Shown here one piece after another: positions 1-11,619 of a stretch of 64,000 nt of DNA. The stretch is from Novosphingobium sp. ZN18A2 (lineage in GTDB: Bacteria; Pseudomonadota; Alphaproteobacteria; Sphingomonadales; Sphingomonadaceae). Numbering within the stretch: the first letter of the stretch is position 1; every line of letters starts with the position of its first letter. The position numbers were made by a program, and so were the translations under genes. Location of the stretch: contig NZ_CP136651.1 in assembly GCF_036784765.1 (NCBI RefSeq), forward strand, positions 1,860,001 through 1,924,000. Direction: 5' to 3'. The notes below the pieces were generated by a model. The model had not been told where the DNA came from. It did not search any database and saw only the letters and a list, made by a program, of their open reading frames with translations.

Positions 1-600
1 ACGCTGTACATACAGAACACCGGGTCCAGCTTCATTCCCGCCGGTTTCGTCACGGCATTCGGCAGCGGGACGGGCGGCATAAGCCTGCCTTCCACGACAA
101 CGCCGGGCGGTATTTCGGTGATTATCAACGGCGCATTCGTAACGGACACCGGGCTGGTTCTGGCGAACCGCGCAGTCGATCTGCTGGTCAACGATCCGAA
201 CACGAATCTTGCCAGCTTCGCGGCAGGCAGCACGTTCAATGGCTGCGCGATCGACACCGGGATCTGCACCATCGCCGATCCGCAGGTTTCCATATCCAGC
301 CAGATCAAGCTGCTGTCCGTCGATCGCCTTGGCGAAGAACCGTTCGGAAGCTCTCCGGGCGGAGACATGCAGGATGGCGCAGGCGGCCAGCGCGGCGAAA
401 ACGCCGAAGAGCAGCGCAGCGAATCCGAAGCGGCGGCGGCGATTTCCAGCTCTGCGATCGCGCCGCCGGCACCGCTGATCGATACGCGGCCGCTAACCCC
501 GCCGCTTCTGATCACCGAACCGTTGACCGGCAGCGGCAATCCCGCGCTGATCGGCACGGGGCATCCGCCGCAGGGTTCGCCGCAAGGAGACTCACAGTGA
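1..600 (+). CDS. C-terminal fragment of a large secreted haemagglutinin-like exoprotein (partial at 5' end)
   Basis: The reading frame is open from the first base, so only the last 199 codons of a longer gene are visible. The fragment is rich in Gly, Ser, Thr, Asn and small hydrophobics, as in beta-helical filamentous haemagglutinin-type exoproteins. It has a lone Cys pair near residues 81 and 87 and ends in an Ala/Pro/Gly-rich tail without a membrane segment. The stop codon overlaps the GTG start of the next gene (GTGA), so the two are probably translated together. Assignment as the secreted partner of a two-partner secretion pair is inference from composition and from the CHAT-domain neighbour. 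The N-terminal secretion domain and a TpsB-like transporter would lie left of the window. Confidence 0.6.
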   Translation, partial: TLYIQNTGSSFIPAGFVTAFGSGTGGISLPSTTTPGGISVIINGAFVTDTGLVLANRAVDLLVNDPNTNLASFAAGSTFNGCAIDTGICTIADPQVSISSQIKLLSVDRLGEEPFGSSPGGDMQDGAGGQRGENAEEQRSESEAAAAISSSAIAPPAPLIDTRPLTPPLLITEPLTGSGNPALIGTGHPPQGSPQGDSQ

Positions 601-3600
601 TCCGTCGGTCCCTGACAGGCGCAAGCCTTGCCGTCCTTGCCGCGGCAGCAGCCTTTTCCGCGCCAGCCCATGCGCGCGACAGCGGACCGCTTTCGATCCG
701 CAACAGCTTCCGCATCGGCAACGCCGGCGTGCTGTGCACCGCGCAGAACGCGCCGCTCGACAAGCGGCTCGTCACGATGTTCGATCGCGGTTACCGGATC
801 AGCTGCCGCGACGCCGCCGGGGTGGTGGGCACGATGATCGCGGTGCGCAATCCGGTAGATATCGACACGGCGCCCAGCGCGATGCCAGGTGCCGATTACA
901 CGTGCAGTGCATCGAGCGTGGATAAAATCGACAATCTGGGCGGTGTTTCGGCGGCGACCTGCCGCGATCCGAAATCGAAACTGGATTACAAACGCTATCT
1001 GGTGAGGCGCGGGGGCGTTACCTACCTGGTCGAAGGGCTTGCCGGTTACGATCCGGCCTTGCGCCTTGCGCTGGCAAGCGTGGTGAAGGATCGCGCGATA
1101 CCGGGAACGATCCGGGTGGCCACAACCGAAGTTACCGATCCGGCCGCCTTCGCCCGCGTGCAGGCGGGGCAGTTGGACAAGGTGGATATCCGCGACGAAG
1201 GTTATCAGCGTAACAACGGTGGCAGCTTCGCGGAATCGAGCGAGTTCTTCGAAACGCTCGCGTCGCGTCAGCGCGGCGATTCGCGCACCGCGGCAGAGGC
1301 CATTGCCAACCAGGGACTGCAACAATCCAACCTGGGCAATTTTTCGGGCGCGGAACGCCTGTTCCAGTCGGCAACCGAAGTGCTGGCGCGCAACGATGGC
1401 GTTACGCAGCGGCTGATCCGCAACTACCGCGCGATCAATGCGCTCAACCAGCGCGACCCCGATGGCGCGCGCAAGGCGCTGGCCGCGCCTGTCATCCCGG
1501 TCAATGCCGATTTCGATGAGAACGGGCTTAAGGACGGCTATATCAACACGCCGCTTTCCGACCAGATCAACCGGGAAAACGTTTCCCTGCAAAGGATTGG
1601 CGGCGTCGATACCGGGCTTACCCGCGTCGAACGCGCGGTGATCCTTGATGCGCAGGGCCTGTCGCTTGCCGCGACGGCAGACCGCATGGAAGGCAAGGAC
1701 GCGGCGGCAACCGACAAGTTCAATAAAGCCGAAGCGCAGATAGATTCCGTCCGCGATGGCCGCGTCGTCTCGGTCAACTGGCTCCGTTCGGAAATCAGCA
1801 TGGAACTGGCCCTGATTGCAGAGAAGCAGGGCCATGCGGGCGAGGCGGAAAGTGATTACGACAACGCCATCTCGTTGATCGGGGAAGCCTATCCGCAATC
1901 CCCTGCGCTGCTTGCCGCGCAGGCCCGCAAGGCGGCCTTCCTGGGGCGCACGGGCAAGACCGACCAGGCAAAGGCGCTCTATGCATCGGTGGTCGCCGCC
2001 AGTGCGGACGTGACAGACAGCGGCCCGGCCTTGCGCCAGCTTCTTGCGCCTTATTTCGATCTGCTTGCAGCCAATCCCGATCAGGCGTCTGCGGGCGCGA
2101 TGTTCGAAGCATCGCAGGTTCTGCAACGGCCCGGCGTTGCGCAGACCCAGGCCATTCTGGCGCGCGAGTTTTCGCAAGGGAATGACGAGGCGGCATCGCT
2201 GTTCCGCCTGTCGCTGGTGCGCAGCCGCGAGATTGCCCGCACGGAAGGCGAAGTGTCGCAGATTTCCGCGATAGAGAACCCGACATCGCAGGATCTCGAC
2301 AACCTTCGCTCGGCCCAGGAAACGCTTGCCTCGCTGAAGCAGGACCAGACCGCGCTGGTAGCGAAACTGGCCGCCTATCCGCGTTACAAGGTGCTGGCCC
2401 CGCAACGCGTTGCGCTGTCGGACCTGCAAAAGTCGCTTTACGCCGGCGAGGCCTATTACAAGATGATGGCGGTGGGCGATAAACTTTATACGCTGTTCAT
2501 CACGCCCGACAGTGCAAAGCTGTTCAAGATTCCGCTGACGCGCGAAGAACTGGCCAAGCAGGTCCAGACAATCCGCGACAGCGTGGTGACGGTGGAAAAC
2601 GGCCAGCAGGTCAACTACCCGTTCGATCTCGACAGCAGCCGCGCGCTCTATCATTCGTTGTTCGATCCGATTGGTGGCGACGTGCCGGCCATCCGTCACC
2701 TGATTTTCGAACCCGATGCCGCGATGCTGCAGCTGCCGCCTTCGGTTCTTGTCACGACCGACAGGGGAATCGCGCATTACAAGGAAGAGAGCGCGAAGCC
2801 GGATGGCGACCCGTTCAACTTTACCGGGATCGACTGGCTGGCACGTGGGCGCGAGATTTCCATCGCGGTCAGCCCGCGCGGGTTCATGGATATTCGCAAG
2901 CTTGGCCGGTCGTCGGCGCCGCGCAATTATCTGGGGCTGGGGCACAATGCGGTGCCGGCCTTCCGCCCGGTGGCAGCGGTGGCGACGGAGTGCGAATGGC
3001 CGCTTGCCCTGTGGCAACACCCGATTTCCGCGAACGAGCTCTATTTCGCGGAGAAGAAGCTGACCAAGGGGTTGAGCGAGGTGCGCACCGACGCGCAGTT
3101 CAGCGATACCGAGCTGGATGGCGACAAGCAGCTTGACCAGTATCGCATCCTGCATTTCGCGACGCACGGGCTGGTTACCGCACCGCGCCCCGATTGCCCC
3201 GCGCGGCCGGCGCTTGTGACCAGTTTCGGCAAGGGCAAGTCGGACGGGCTGCTTTCGTTCAAGGAAGTGTTCGATCTGAAACTGGACGCCGACCTTGTGA
3301 TCCTTTCCGCCTGCGATACCGCCGGGCAGGCATCGGTGGCGGCCAGCCGTGAAGCGGGCGTGACCACCGGCGGCAACTATGCGCTGGACGGCCTGGTGCG
3401 CGCGTTCGTAGGCGCGGGTGCGCGCACGGTGGTCGCCAGCCACTGGCCAGTGCCGGACGATTTCAACGCGACCACGCGCCTGATTGGCGGCCTGATCGAC
3501 GCGAAACCCGGCGAACCGCTCGCCAAGGCGCTTGAAAACGCCGAGGAAAAGCTGATGGACGATCCCAATACGTCGCATCCGTTCTACTGGGCGGCGTTCA

Positions 3601-3731
3601 TCATCCTGGGCGACGGCGCAAAACCGCTGATCGACGCACAGGGCATGGCAAGCGCGAAACAGGGGCATACTGCAACGCAATTGGCCGCTAAAGGACCGCA
3701 GCGCCGCAGTACATCGGTCCTGTCGCAATAG
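597..3731 (+). CDS. Secreted TPR-CHAT domain protein (caspase-like peptidase family)
   Basis: 1044 aa with an N-terminal signal peptide (Arg-rich start, Ala/Leu core, cleavage near AHA-RD at about residue 27), so the product acts in the periplasm or outside. Residues 30-210 form an unassigned domain with four Cys (47, 70, 103, 122). Residues about 225-480 are helical and TPR-like. The C-terminal third is a CHAT domain: HFATHG with His857 and LSACDTA with Cys906 match the caspase-like His/Cys dyad. The domain ends with the usual AGARTVVASHWPV and FYWAAFIILGD blocks. The GTG start overlaps the stop of the upstream exoprotein gene. CHAT proteins are usually cysteine peptidases; the natural substrate is unknown, and the adjacent exoprotein is the obvious candidate. 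Confidence 0.85.
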   Translation: MIRRSLTGASLAVLAAAAAFSAPAHARDSGPLSIRNSFRIGNAGVLCTAQNAPLDKRLVTMFDRGYRISCRDAAGVVGTMIAVRNPVDIDTAPSAMPGADYTCSASSVDKIDNLGGVSAATCRDPKSKLDYKRYLVRRGGVTYLVEGLAGYDPALRLALASVVKDRAIPGTIRVATTEVTDPAAFARVQAGQLDKVDIRDEGYQRNNGGSFAESSEFFETLASRQRGDSRTAAEAIANQGLQQSNLGNFSGAERLFQSATEVLARNDGVTQRLIRNYRAINALNQRDPDGARKALAAPVIPVNADFDENGLKDGYINTPLSDQINRENVSLQRIGGVDTGLTRVERAVILDAQGLSLAATADRMEGKDAAATDKFNKAEAQIDSVRDGRVVSVNWLRSEISMELALIAEKQGHAGEAESDYDNAISLIGEAYPQSPALLAAQARKAAFLGRTGKTDQAKALYASVVAASADVTDSGPALRQLLAPYFDLLAANPDQASAGAMFEASQVLQRPGVAQTQAILAREFSQGNDEAASLFRLSLVRSREIARTEGEVSQISAIENPTSQDLDNLRSAQETLASLKQDQTALVAKLAAYPRYKVLAPQRVALSDLQKSLYAGEAYYKMMAVGDKLYTLFITPDSAKLFKIPLTREELAKQVQTIRDSVVTVENGQQVNYPFDLDSSRALYHSLFDPIGGDVPAIRHLIFEPDAAMLQLPPSVLVTTDRGIAHYKEESAKPDGDPFNFTGIDWLARGREISIAVSPRGFMDIRKLGRSSAPRNYLGLGHNAVPAFRPVAAVATECEWPLALWQHPISANELYFAEKKLTKGLSEVRTDAQFSDTELDGDKQLDQYRILHFATHGLVTAPRPDCPARPALVTSFGKGKSDGLLSFKEVFDLKLDADLVILSACDTAGQASVAASREAGVTTGGNYALDGLVRAFVGAGARTVVASHWPVPDDFNATTRLIGGLIDAKPGEPLAKALENAEEKLMDDPNTSHPFYWAAFIILGDGAKPLIDAQGMASAKQGHTATQLAAKGPQRRSTSVLSQ

Positions 3732-3843
3732 GTCATCGGCTTCGCGCAATTCCGCGTGCATCGGCACGCGCGAAGAAGGGGGGCGTGACTTGCCGCGACA
3801 GGGCGGTCGTCCTGCGTGTTCGCCATGAAAATCAAGCGGGACA

Positions 3844-4599
3844 ATGGTTGTGAGCGTTGCGACTACAAGTGAATCGGTGTTCGGAACCAGCGAACCGTGG
3901 AACACCAAGATCATTTTTGCGCGCGTTCGGGATTATGTTCTTGAAGAATTCATGCGCAAAAGGGGAACCGTTCGTTTCGTGCAGGTCGGCGCCAATGATG
4001 GTTGCCGAGCAGATCCGATAAACCGCTTCATTCTGGAAGGTCGCTGGCAGGGGCTGCTGGTAGAGCCATTGCCCCGCGCACATGCTGCGCTGCGTCAGAC
4101 CTATGCGGATATCGACGGGCTTGCGTTTGCCGAAGTCGCTGTTGCCGAGAGCGACGGAACCGCAACGTTTTTCGAAGTCGACGGAGAATTCGACGTTCTC
4201 AGTTCGTTTTCGAAAGACACCATTCTGCGCCGCGCCGGAACGCGGCCGGGCCTTGCAGAACGCATTGTTGAACGCACGGTGGTCACGCGCCGGCTCGACA
4301 GCCTGCTGGCAGAGACGGATTGCGCCATGCCCGACGTTCTGGTGGTCGATACGGAGGGGCACGACGACGTGGTGATCGGATCGCTGGATCTGGAAAGCCG
4401 GACTCCGTCGATCCTGCTTTTCGAACACGTTCATCTAAGCCGTGATGGCTCCACGACTTTGCGTAACCGTTTGGAGAAACTGGATTATACGCTGATCTGG
4501 GACCGCCACGATTGCCTGGCGATCCATGCATCGGCCTTTCCCGATCACGAAATCCGCTTCTTTCGAGAGGTCGTGGATGCGGCGCGCGCCAAGACATAG
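3844..4599 (+). CDS. FkbM family SAM-dependent methyltransferase
   Basis: 251 aa, soluble, no signal peptide. Motif I for S-adenosylmethionine is RFVQVGANDG at residues 44-53, followed by an LVEP acidic turn at about 72-75. The FkbM-typical VVDTEGHDD stands at 167-175 and LFEHVHL further on. FkbM enzymes O-methylate sugars or other small hydroxyl substrates, often in exopolysaccharide or surface glycan synthesis; the substrate cannot be read from the sequence. It lies 112 bp after the CHAT gene in the same direction, so co-expression with the surface exoprotein locus is possible but not shown. No clear Shine-Dalgarno precedes the ATG, and in-frame alternatives are no better. Confidence 0.8.
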   Translation: MVVSVATTSESVFGTSEPWNTKIIFARVRDYVLEEFMRKRGTVRFVQVGANDGCRADPINRFILEGRWQGLLVEPLPRAHAALRQTYADIDGLAFAEVAVAESDGTATFFEVDGEFDVLSSFSKDTILRRAGTRPGLAERIVERTVVTRRLDSLLAETDCAMPDVLVVDTEGHDDVVIGSLDLESRTPSILLFEHVHLSRDGSTTLRNRLEKLDYTLIWDRHDCLAIHASAFPDHEIRFFREVVDAARAKT

Positions 4600-4626
4600 C
4601 GGCGCGGTAATCGGCCGCTTTGGTTT

Positions 4627-4640
4627 TTCCGTTTACGGAA
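4627..4640. terminator. Weak bidirectional hairpin between fkbM-like gene and tRNA-Asn
   Basis: TTCCG-TTTA-CGGAA forms a 5-bp stem preceded by a T-run on the plus strand and placed just beyond the 3' end of the minus-strand tRNA-Asn. Its position between two converging transcripts suggests a terminator, but there is no proper U-tract after the stem on either strand. Confidence 0.3.
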
Positions 4641-4661
4641 CCATTCTGGAAAAGAAGAAAG

Positions 4662-4736
4662 TGGCTCCCCGAGTTGGATTCGAACCAACGACCAAGTGAT
4701 TAACAGTCACCTACTCTACCGCTGAGCTATCGGGGA
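4662..4736 (-). tRNA. tRNA-Asn (GTT anticodon)
   Basis: Reverse complement folds as a 75-nt cloverleaf with acceptor stem TCCCCGA/TCGGGGA, discriminator G and encoded CCA. The D-arm contains AGCTCAGCGGTAGAG, the anticodon loop is CTGTTAA (GTT, asparagine), and the T-arm is GTTGGTTCGAATCCAAC. It is a single gene with no neighbouring tRNA, and no integrase or direct repeat is seen next to it. Confidence 0.98.
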
Positions 4737-4810
4737 GCAGCCCGGTCTCCCGGGCAGGGGTGCGCCTATAACAGCGCGGAACGGTTTGGCAAGAGCCCTG
4801 ATGCGGATTT

Positions 4811-5590
4811 TCAGACCTGGAATTGTTCGGTCACGATCCGCTCGTCCAGGCTGTGGCCGCGATCGAATAAAAGGGACAGGCTGCGCTTGCGCGAAATCTC
4901 GACCGAAACCTCGCTTACGTCGCGCACTTCCTTCTGGTCGGCCACCACGGCAACGGGCCGCTTCACCGCTTCGAGTACGCGGAACGAGATCGTGGATGTA
5001 TCGGGCAGGATCGCCCCGCGCCAGCGTCGCGGACGGAATGGACTGATCGGGGTAAGCGCCAGAAGGTCCGATCCCAGCGGCAGGATCGGGCCATTGGCGG
5101 ACAGGTTGTATGCGGTGGACCCGGCAGGCGTTGCGACCAGCACACCGTCGCAGGTGAGTTCGGCGATCCGCACCTTGCCGTTCACCGTCACTTCCAGCTT
5201 TGCGGACTGGCGCGTTTCACGCAGCAGCGACACTTCGTTGATCGCGTAGAAGCCGCATTCCTCGCCCGCGTTGGTCACAGCCTGCATCAGCAGCGGATTG
5301 ACGGTGACGTGCTTTGCCCGCGTCACGCGCTCAACGATGGAGCGGCTCGATTTCCGCTTGTTCATCAGGAAACCAACGGTGCCCAGGTTCATGCCGTAGG
5401 CGGGTATCACCCGGTCGCTGTCGAGCATGTGGTGCAGCGTTTGCAGCATGAAGCCGTCGCCGCCCAGAACGACCACCGCTTCGGCTTCTTCCAGCGGGAC
5501 GAAATCGTGCGCCTCGCGCATTTCGGTCGCCGCTTCCTGCGCCTTGTCGGTGATCGAGGCCAGCAACGCGAGGCGCGGCTCTTCACTCAT
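4811..5590 (-). CDS. nadK: NAD kinase
   Basis: 259 aa from the chosen ATG; phosphorylates NAD+ to NADP+ in the cytoplasm. The diagnostic GGDG loop is at residues 43-46 (VVLGGDGFMLQ). It is followed by the NLGTVGFLMN block, the NE of AINEVSL and the conserved TPAGSTAYNLSANGP stretch. The frame stays open 40 codons further upstream, but the MSEEPRLALLAS start has a GGGGGA Shine-Dalgarno about 9 nt ahead and gives the usual family length, so the longer version is rejected. It is divergently placed to the EAL-domain gene with 171 bp between the starts. Confidence 0.93.
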   Translation of the reverse strand: MSEEPRLALLASITDKAQEAATEMREAHDFVPLEEAEAVVVLGGDGFMLQTLHHMLDSDRVIPAYGMNLGTVGFLMNKRKSSRSIVERVTRAKHVTVNPLLMQAVTNAGEECGFYAINEVSLLRETRQSAKLEVTVNGKVRIAELTCDGVLVATPAGSTAYNLSANGPILPLGSDLLALTPISPFRPRRWRGAILPDTSTISFRVLEAVKRPVAVVADQKEVRDVSEVSVEISRKRSLSLLFDRGHSLDERIVTEQFQV

Positions 5591-5761
5591 CGGATCATGT
5601 CCCCCAAGCCCGTCCTTCGCGGATGCAAAAAGCGCGCCCGCATCGGATTTGCGCCGGTGATATGGCCCGAAAGGCGTTATTGCAACGCACAATCCCTTCG
5701 ATTCCAACATGCTTGGCCACGGGAACCCTTTGGCAAGCAGTCGCTGCGATAAGGGAGGTTC

Positions 5762-7030
5762 ATGCGCGATACTGATAACCAGACGGTCGATCCGATCGAT
5801 ACGGACCTGCTAACCGGCCTGCCAACGGCGGCTGCCGCGCGGGCCTGGCTGGACGGGGCAGGGCCGGTGCATGCCATGCTGGCCGGGCTACACCGCTTCC
5901 AGGCGGTCAACATGGCCTATGGCGCGTCGGCCGGCGACGGCGTTCTGGCCGAGATCGCCCGGCGAATCGCCGCCTTCGCGCGCGAGGAACTTGAGGGTGA
6001 TTGCCTTGTCGCCCGGCTTTCGGGCGGGGCGTTCTTCGTGGCATCGCGCCATCCGGAAAGCCGCGAACGCTGGCAATGGCTGGCCGAGGCGTTGGCCGCC
6101 GGGATTGCCCGGCCCTTGACGGTTGACGGTGTCGAACTGCGGCTTGCTCCGCGTATTGCGCTGTTGCGGGGGCAGGAGGGCGAGGGCGGGGAAGATGTGC
6201 TCGACCGGTTGGACCAGGCGCTTTCCACCCTGCAGCGCCATCCGGCGCGGCGCCTGCTGTGGGCCGATGGCAGCCACAAGGCACGCGGGCGCAGCGAGGC
6301 GCAGCTTGAGGCCGACCTGATCGGCGCGATGAGCCGGAACGAGATCGCGCTGCTGTTCCAGCCGCAATACTCGGTGACGGACGGCCGGCTTGTCGGAGCG
6401 GAGGCGCTGGCGCGCTGGAACCACCCGGTACTTGGACGGGTAGGGGCCGAAACGCTGTTTGCGATCGCCACACGCGGCGATCATGTCGCGCAGCTATCGC
6501 GCCATATCGCGCGGCGGGCGATGGAAACGGCCGCAGGGTGGCCGGTCGACCTGCGCCTTTCGCTGAACGTGACCGCCGAAGACCTGGCGACGCCCGATTT
6601 CCGCGTGGCGATGGAAAGTGCGTTGGCCGATGCGGCGCTTGCGCCCGACCGCCTGACGCTGGAGATCACCGAGCAGACGCTTGTTGCCGATTTCGAATCC
6701 AGCCGTGCCGCGCTGGAGCAACTTGCCGCGCGCGGCGTCCAGGTGGCGATGGACGATTTCGGCACCGGCTTTTCCAATTTCCGGATGCTGAAGGCGCTCC
6801 CGATCAATGCGTTGAAGCTCGATGCTTCGCTGGTGCGCGATATTGGCCGCGATTCGCGTGACCGCGCCATCTTGCGCGCGATCGTGCAGATGGCCGCCGC
6901 GCTGCGGCTGAAAGTTGTGGCGGAAGGCGTGGAATCGGACGATCAGCTTGCGATCCTGCGCACGGAAGGGTGCGAGACCTTTCAGGGTTTCCTGCGCTCC
7001 GGACCTGTGCCCGCCAAGGAATTTCCCTGA
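5762..7030 (+). CDS. EAL-domain cyclic-di-GMP phosphodiesterase with a degenerate GGDEF domain
   Basis: 422 aa, no membrane segment. Residues about 10-165 align with a GGDEF domain, but the signature is SGGAF (87-91), so cyclase activity is not expected; it may bind GTP or be structural. Residues about 185-420 are an EAL domain with its key residues present: EAL at 214-216, Asn269, Glu301/Glu304, DDFGTG at 331-336, Lys352 and AEGVE at 387-391. It is therefore probably an active c-di-GMP-specific phosphodiesterase. An AAGGGAGG-like Shine-Dalgarno precedes the ATG. The input signal is unknown, as no PAS, GAF or receiver domain is visible. A PilZ gene, a possible c-di-GMP receptor, lies elsewhere in the window at 55777. 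Confidence 0.9.
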   Translation: MRDTDNQTVDPIDTDLLTGLPTAAAARAWLDGAGPVHAMLAGLHRFQAVNMAYGASAGDGVLAEIARRIAAFAREELEGDCLVARLSGGAFFVASRHPESRERWQWLAEALAAGIARPLTVDGVELRLAPRIALLRGQEGEGGEDVLDRLDQALSTLQRHPARRLLWADGSHKARGRSEAQLEADLIGAMSRNEIALLFQPQYSVTDGRLVGAEALARWNHPVLGRVGAETLFAIATRGDHVAQLSRHIARRAMETAAGWPVDLRLSLNVTAEDLATPDFRVAMESALADAALAPDRLTLEITEQTLVADFESSRAALEQLAARGVQVAMDDFGTGFSNFRMLKALPINALKLDASLVRDIGRDSRDRAILRAIVQMAAALRLKVVAEGVESDDQLAILRTEGCETFQGFLRSGPVPAKEFP

Positions 7031-7049
7031 CCGCGCGCAGTGATCTCCC

Positions 7050-10553
<3,504 letters not shown>

Positions 10554-10678
10554 GGTTTCTGGTGCTTCTGCCCGGACGGCATTGGATTGCGCGCAATGGC
10601 AATTGCCCCGCGCGGCGTTTTGCCGAACGGGGAGCGGTTCGCCTGCCTATCGCGGCGGGCTGACGGGAAATCAAGCGG

Positions 10679-10960
10679 TCAGGGCGCGATGGATACGAAA
10701 TCGAGCTTTTTCAGCGCATCCATCTGCGGCCCGGCAAAGCGATCCGGCACGTCCGCCGTGCCCATCGCCCAGGCCATGACGTCGGGATCTTCCTCTTTCA
10801 GAAGGTCCGCGAACCAGCCGATCTGTTCTGCATTCCATCCGGCCGCGAAGCGATCGAAGAAGCAGCCCATCATATAATCCATTTCGCGCGTGCCGCGGTG
10901 CCATGCGCGGAACCGCAGGCGGCGCATCATCTGGTCGTGTGTCTGATCGGCGTCGGTCAT
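10679..10960 (-). CDS. sdhE: FAD assembly factor SdhE (succinate dehydrogenase assembly factor 2)
   Basis: 93 aa. SdhE/Sdh5 binds the flavoprotein subunit of succinate dehydrogenase and promotes covalent flavinylation. The hallmark RGxxE motif is present as RGTRE at residues 22-26, followed by MDYMMGCFFD. The sequence then has the usual LLKEEDPDVMAW helix and LDFV near the end. The frame remains open far upstream, through the next gene out of phase, but only MTDADQTHDQMMRRL gives the family length. Placement next to mfd and recG is frequent in alphaproteobacteria (recalled synteny). Confidence 0.92.
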   Translation of the reverse strand: MTDADQTHDQMMRRLRFRAWHRGTREMDYMMGCFFDRFAAGWNAEQIGWFADLLKEEDPDVMAWAMGTADVPDRFAGPQMDALKKLDFVSIAP

Positions 10961-11016
10961 GATCGCGCGGTAGGCCGGGGGCCGCTTGCAGGCAAGCCCC
11001 CGGTCGCTCCCGCAAG

Positions 11017-11424
11017 TCAGGCGTTGGCGCGCAGCGCTTCCACCAGTTCGTGCGGCTGCTTGCCGATCATGTCCTTGGAAACTTCCTTCGCAAGCGCGCG
11101 CTCCGTCATCTTGTGATAGTGCTTGCGCAACTCGCCAAGCGTGCGCGGTGCGGCGAAAACCACCAGCGTTTCGATCTTGTGGCCCAGCACTTCGGAATTC
11201 AGCCAGCCGGCAACCGCCGCGGCGTGGGCGTCTTCGTCCAGAAGGTGACCCGTGGGATTGCCGGAACTGGAATAGTGGTGCGCGCCCGCGCCCTTGTTGT
11301 GTTCGTCCAGCTTGGGCGTCGGCAGCGCGGACAGGTCCGGCTCGGCCTCGTTTCCGGCGTTGCGGTAAAGCTCGAAATTCTTGCCGTCGACGACGGCGAT
11401 GACAGTGCCATGAGCAAGAAGCAT
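11017..11424 (-). CDS. Host attachment family protein (baeRF-like, Pfam Host_attach)
   Basis: 135 aa, cytoplasmic. The protein starts MLLAHGTVIAVVDGKNFELYRN and contains a conserved GNPTGHLLDEDAHAAA stretch and an LVVFAAPRTLGELRKHYHK block. These fit the family named after an Agrobacterium protein thought to be needed for attachment to host cells. The fold is related to eRF1 domain 1, and the true role is unknown. The start with AAGGGGA 9 nt upstream was preferred over a 26-codon extension that reads into the tandem repeat region. The gene is divergent from recG, and the shared 195-bp gap holds four copies of a 16-bp repeat. Confidence 0.8.
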   Translation of the reverse strand: MLLAHGTVIAVVDGKNFELYRNAGNEAEPDLSALPTPKLDEHNKGAGAHHYSSSGNPTGHLLDEDAHAAAVAGWLNSEVLGHKIETLVVFAAPRTLGELRKHYHKMTERALAKEVSKDMIGKQPHELVEALRANA

Positions 11425-11488
11425 GTGGGATCCCCTTGGATTCGATTTTCCAGTGACACCGATAATGCACCGGCGTGCGGGCCGGTCC

Positions 11489-11552
11489 ATGCGCCAGGTC
11501 AAATATGCGCCAGGTCAAATATGCGCCGACCGACATATGCGCCAAGGCAAAT
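11489..11552. repeat. Four tandem copies of a 16-bp repeat in the divergent host-attachment/recG intergenic region
   Basis: Units start at 11489, 11505, 11521 and 11537. Units 1 and 2 are identical (ATGCGCCAGGTCAAAT). Unit 4 differs at two positions, and unit 3 keeps ATGCGCC and the final AT but changes the middle. The array is head-to-tail without spacers. A 16-bp period is not a multiple of three, so it is not a coding repeat. It lies upstream of both divergent genes, where a regulatory protein or a promoter would be expected. Confidence 0.85.
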
Positions 11553-11619
11553 TTGAAAACGCCGCGCAGGCTAACACATTTGCGCTGTCCCGTAAGCGTT
11601 GTCAGGCTATGAAGCGGGC

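Noticed and set aside
4662..4736. tRNA genes (Asn, Pro, Asp, Leu) as integration sites of a genomic island
   Set aside because: No integrase, no direct repeat of a tRNA 3' end and no shift in gene content next to any of the four tRNAs.
5591..5710. 40-residue N-terminal extension of NAD kinase
   Set aside because: The internal ATG has a better Shine-Dalgarno and gives the normal family length; the extension has no family resemblance.
11489..11552. The 16-bp repeats as a CRISPR array
   Set aside because: Units are contiguous with no spacers and far too short; no cas genes are present.
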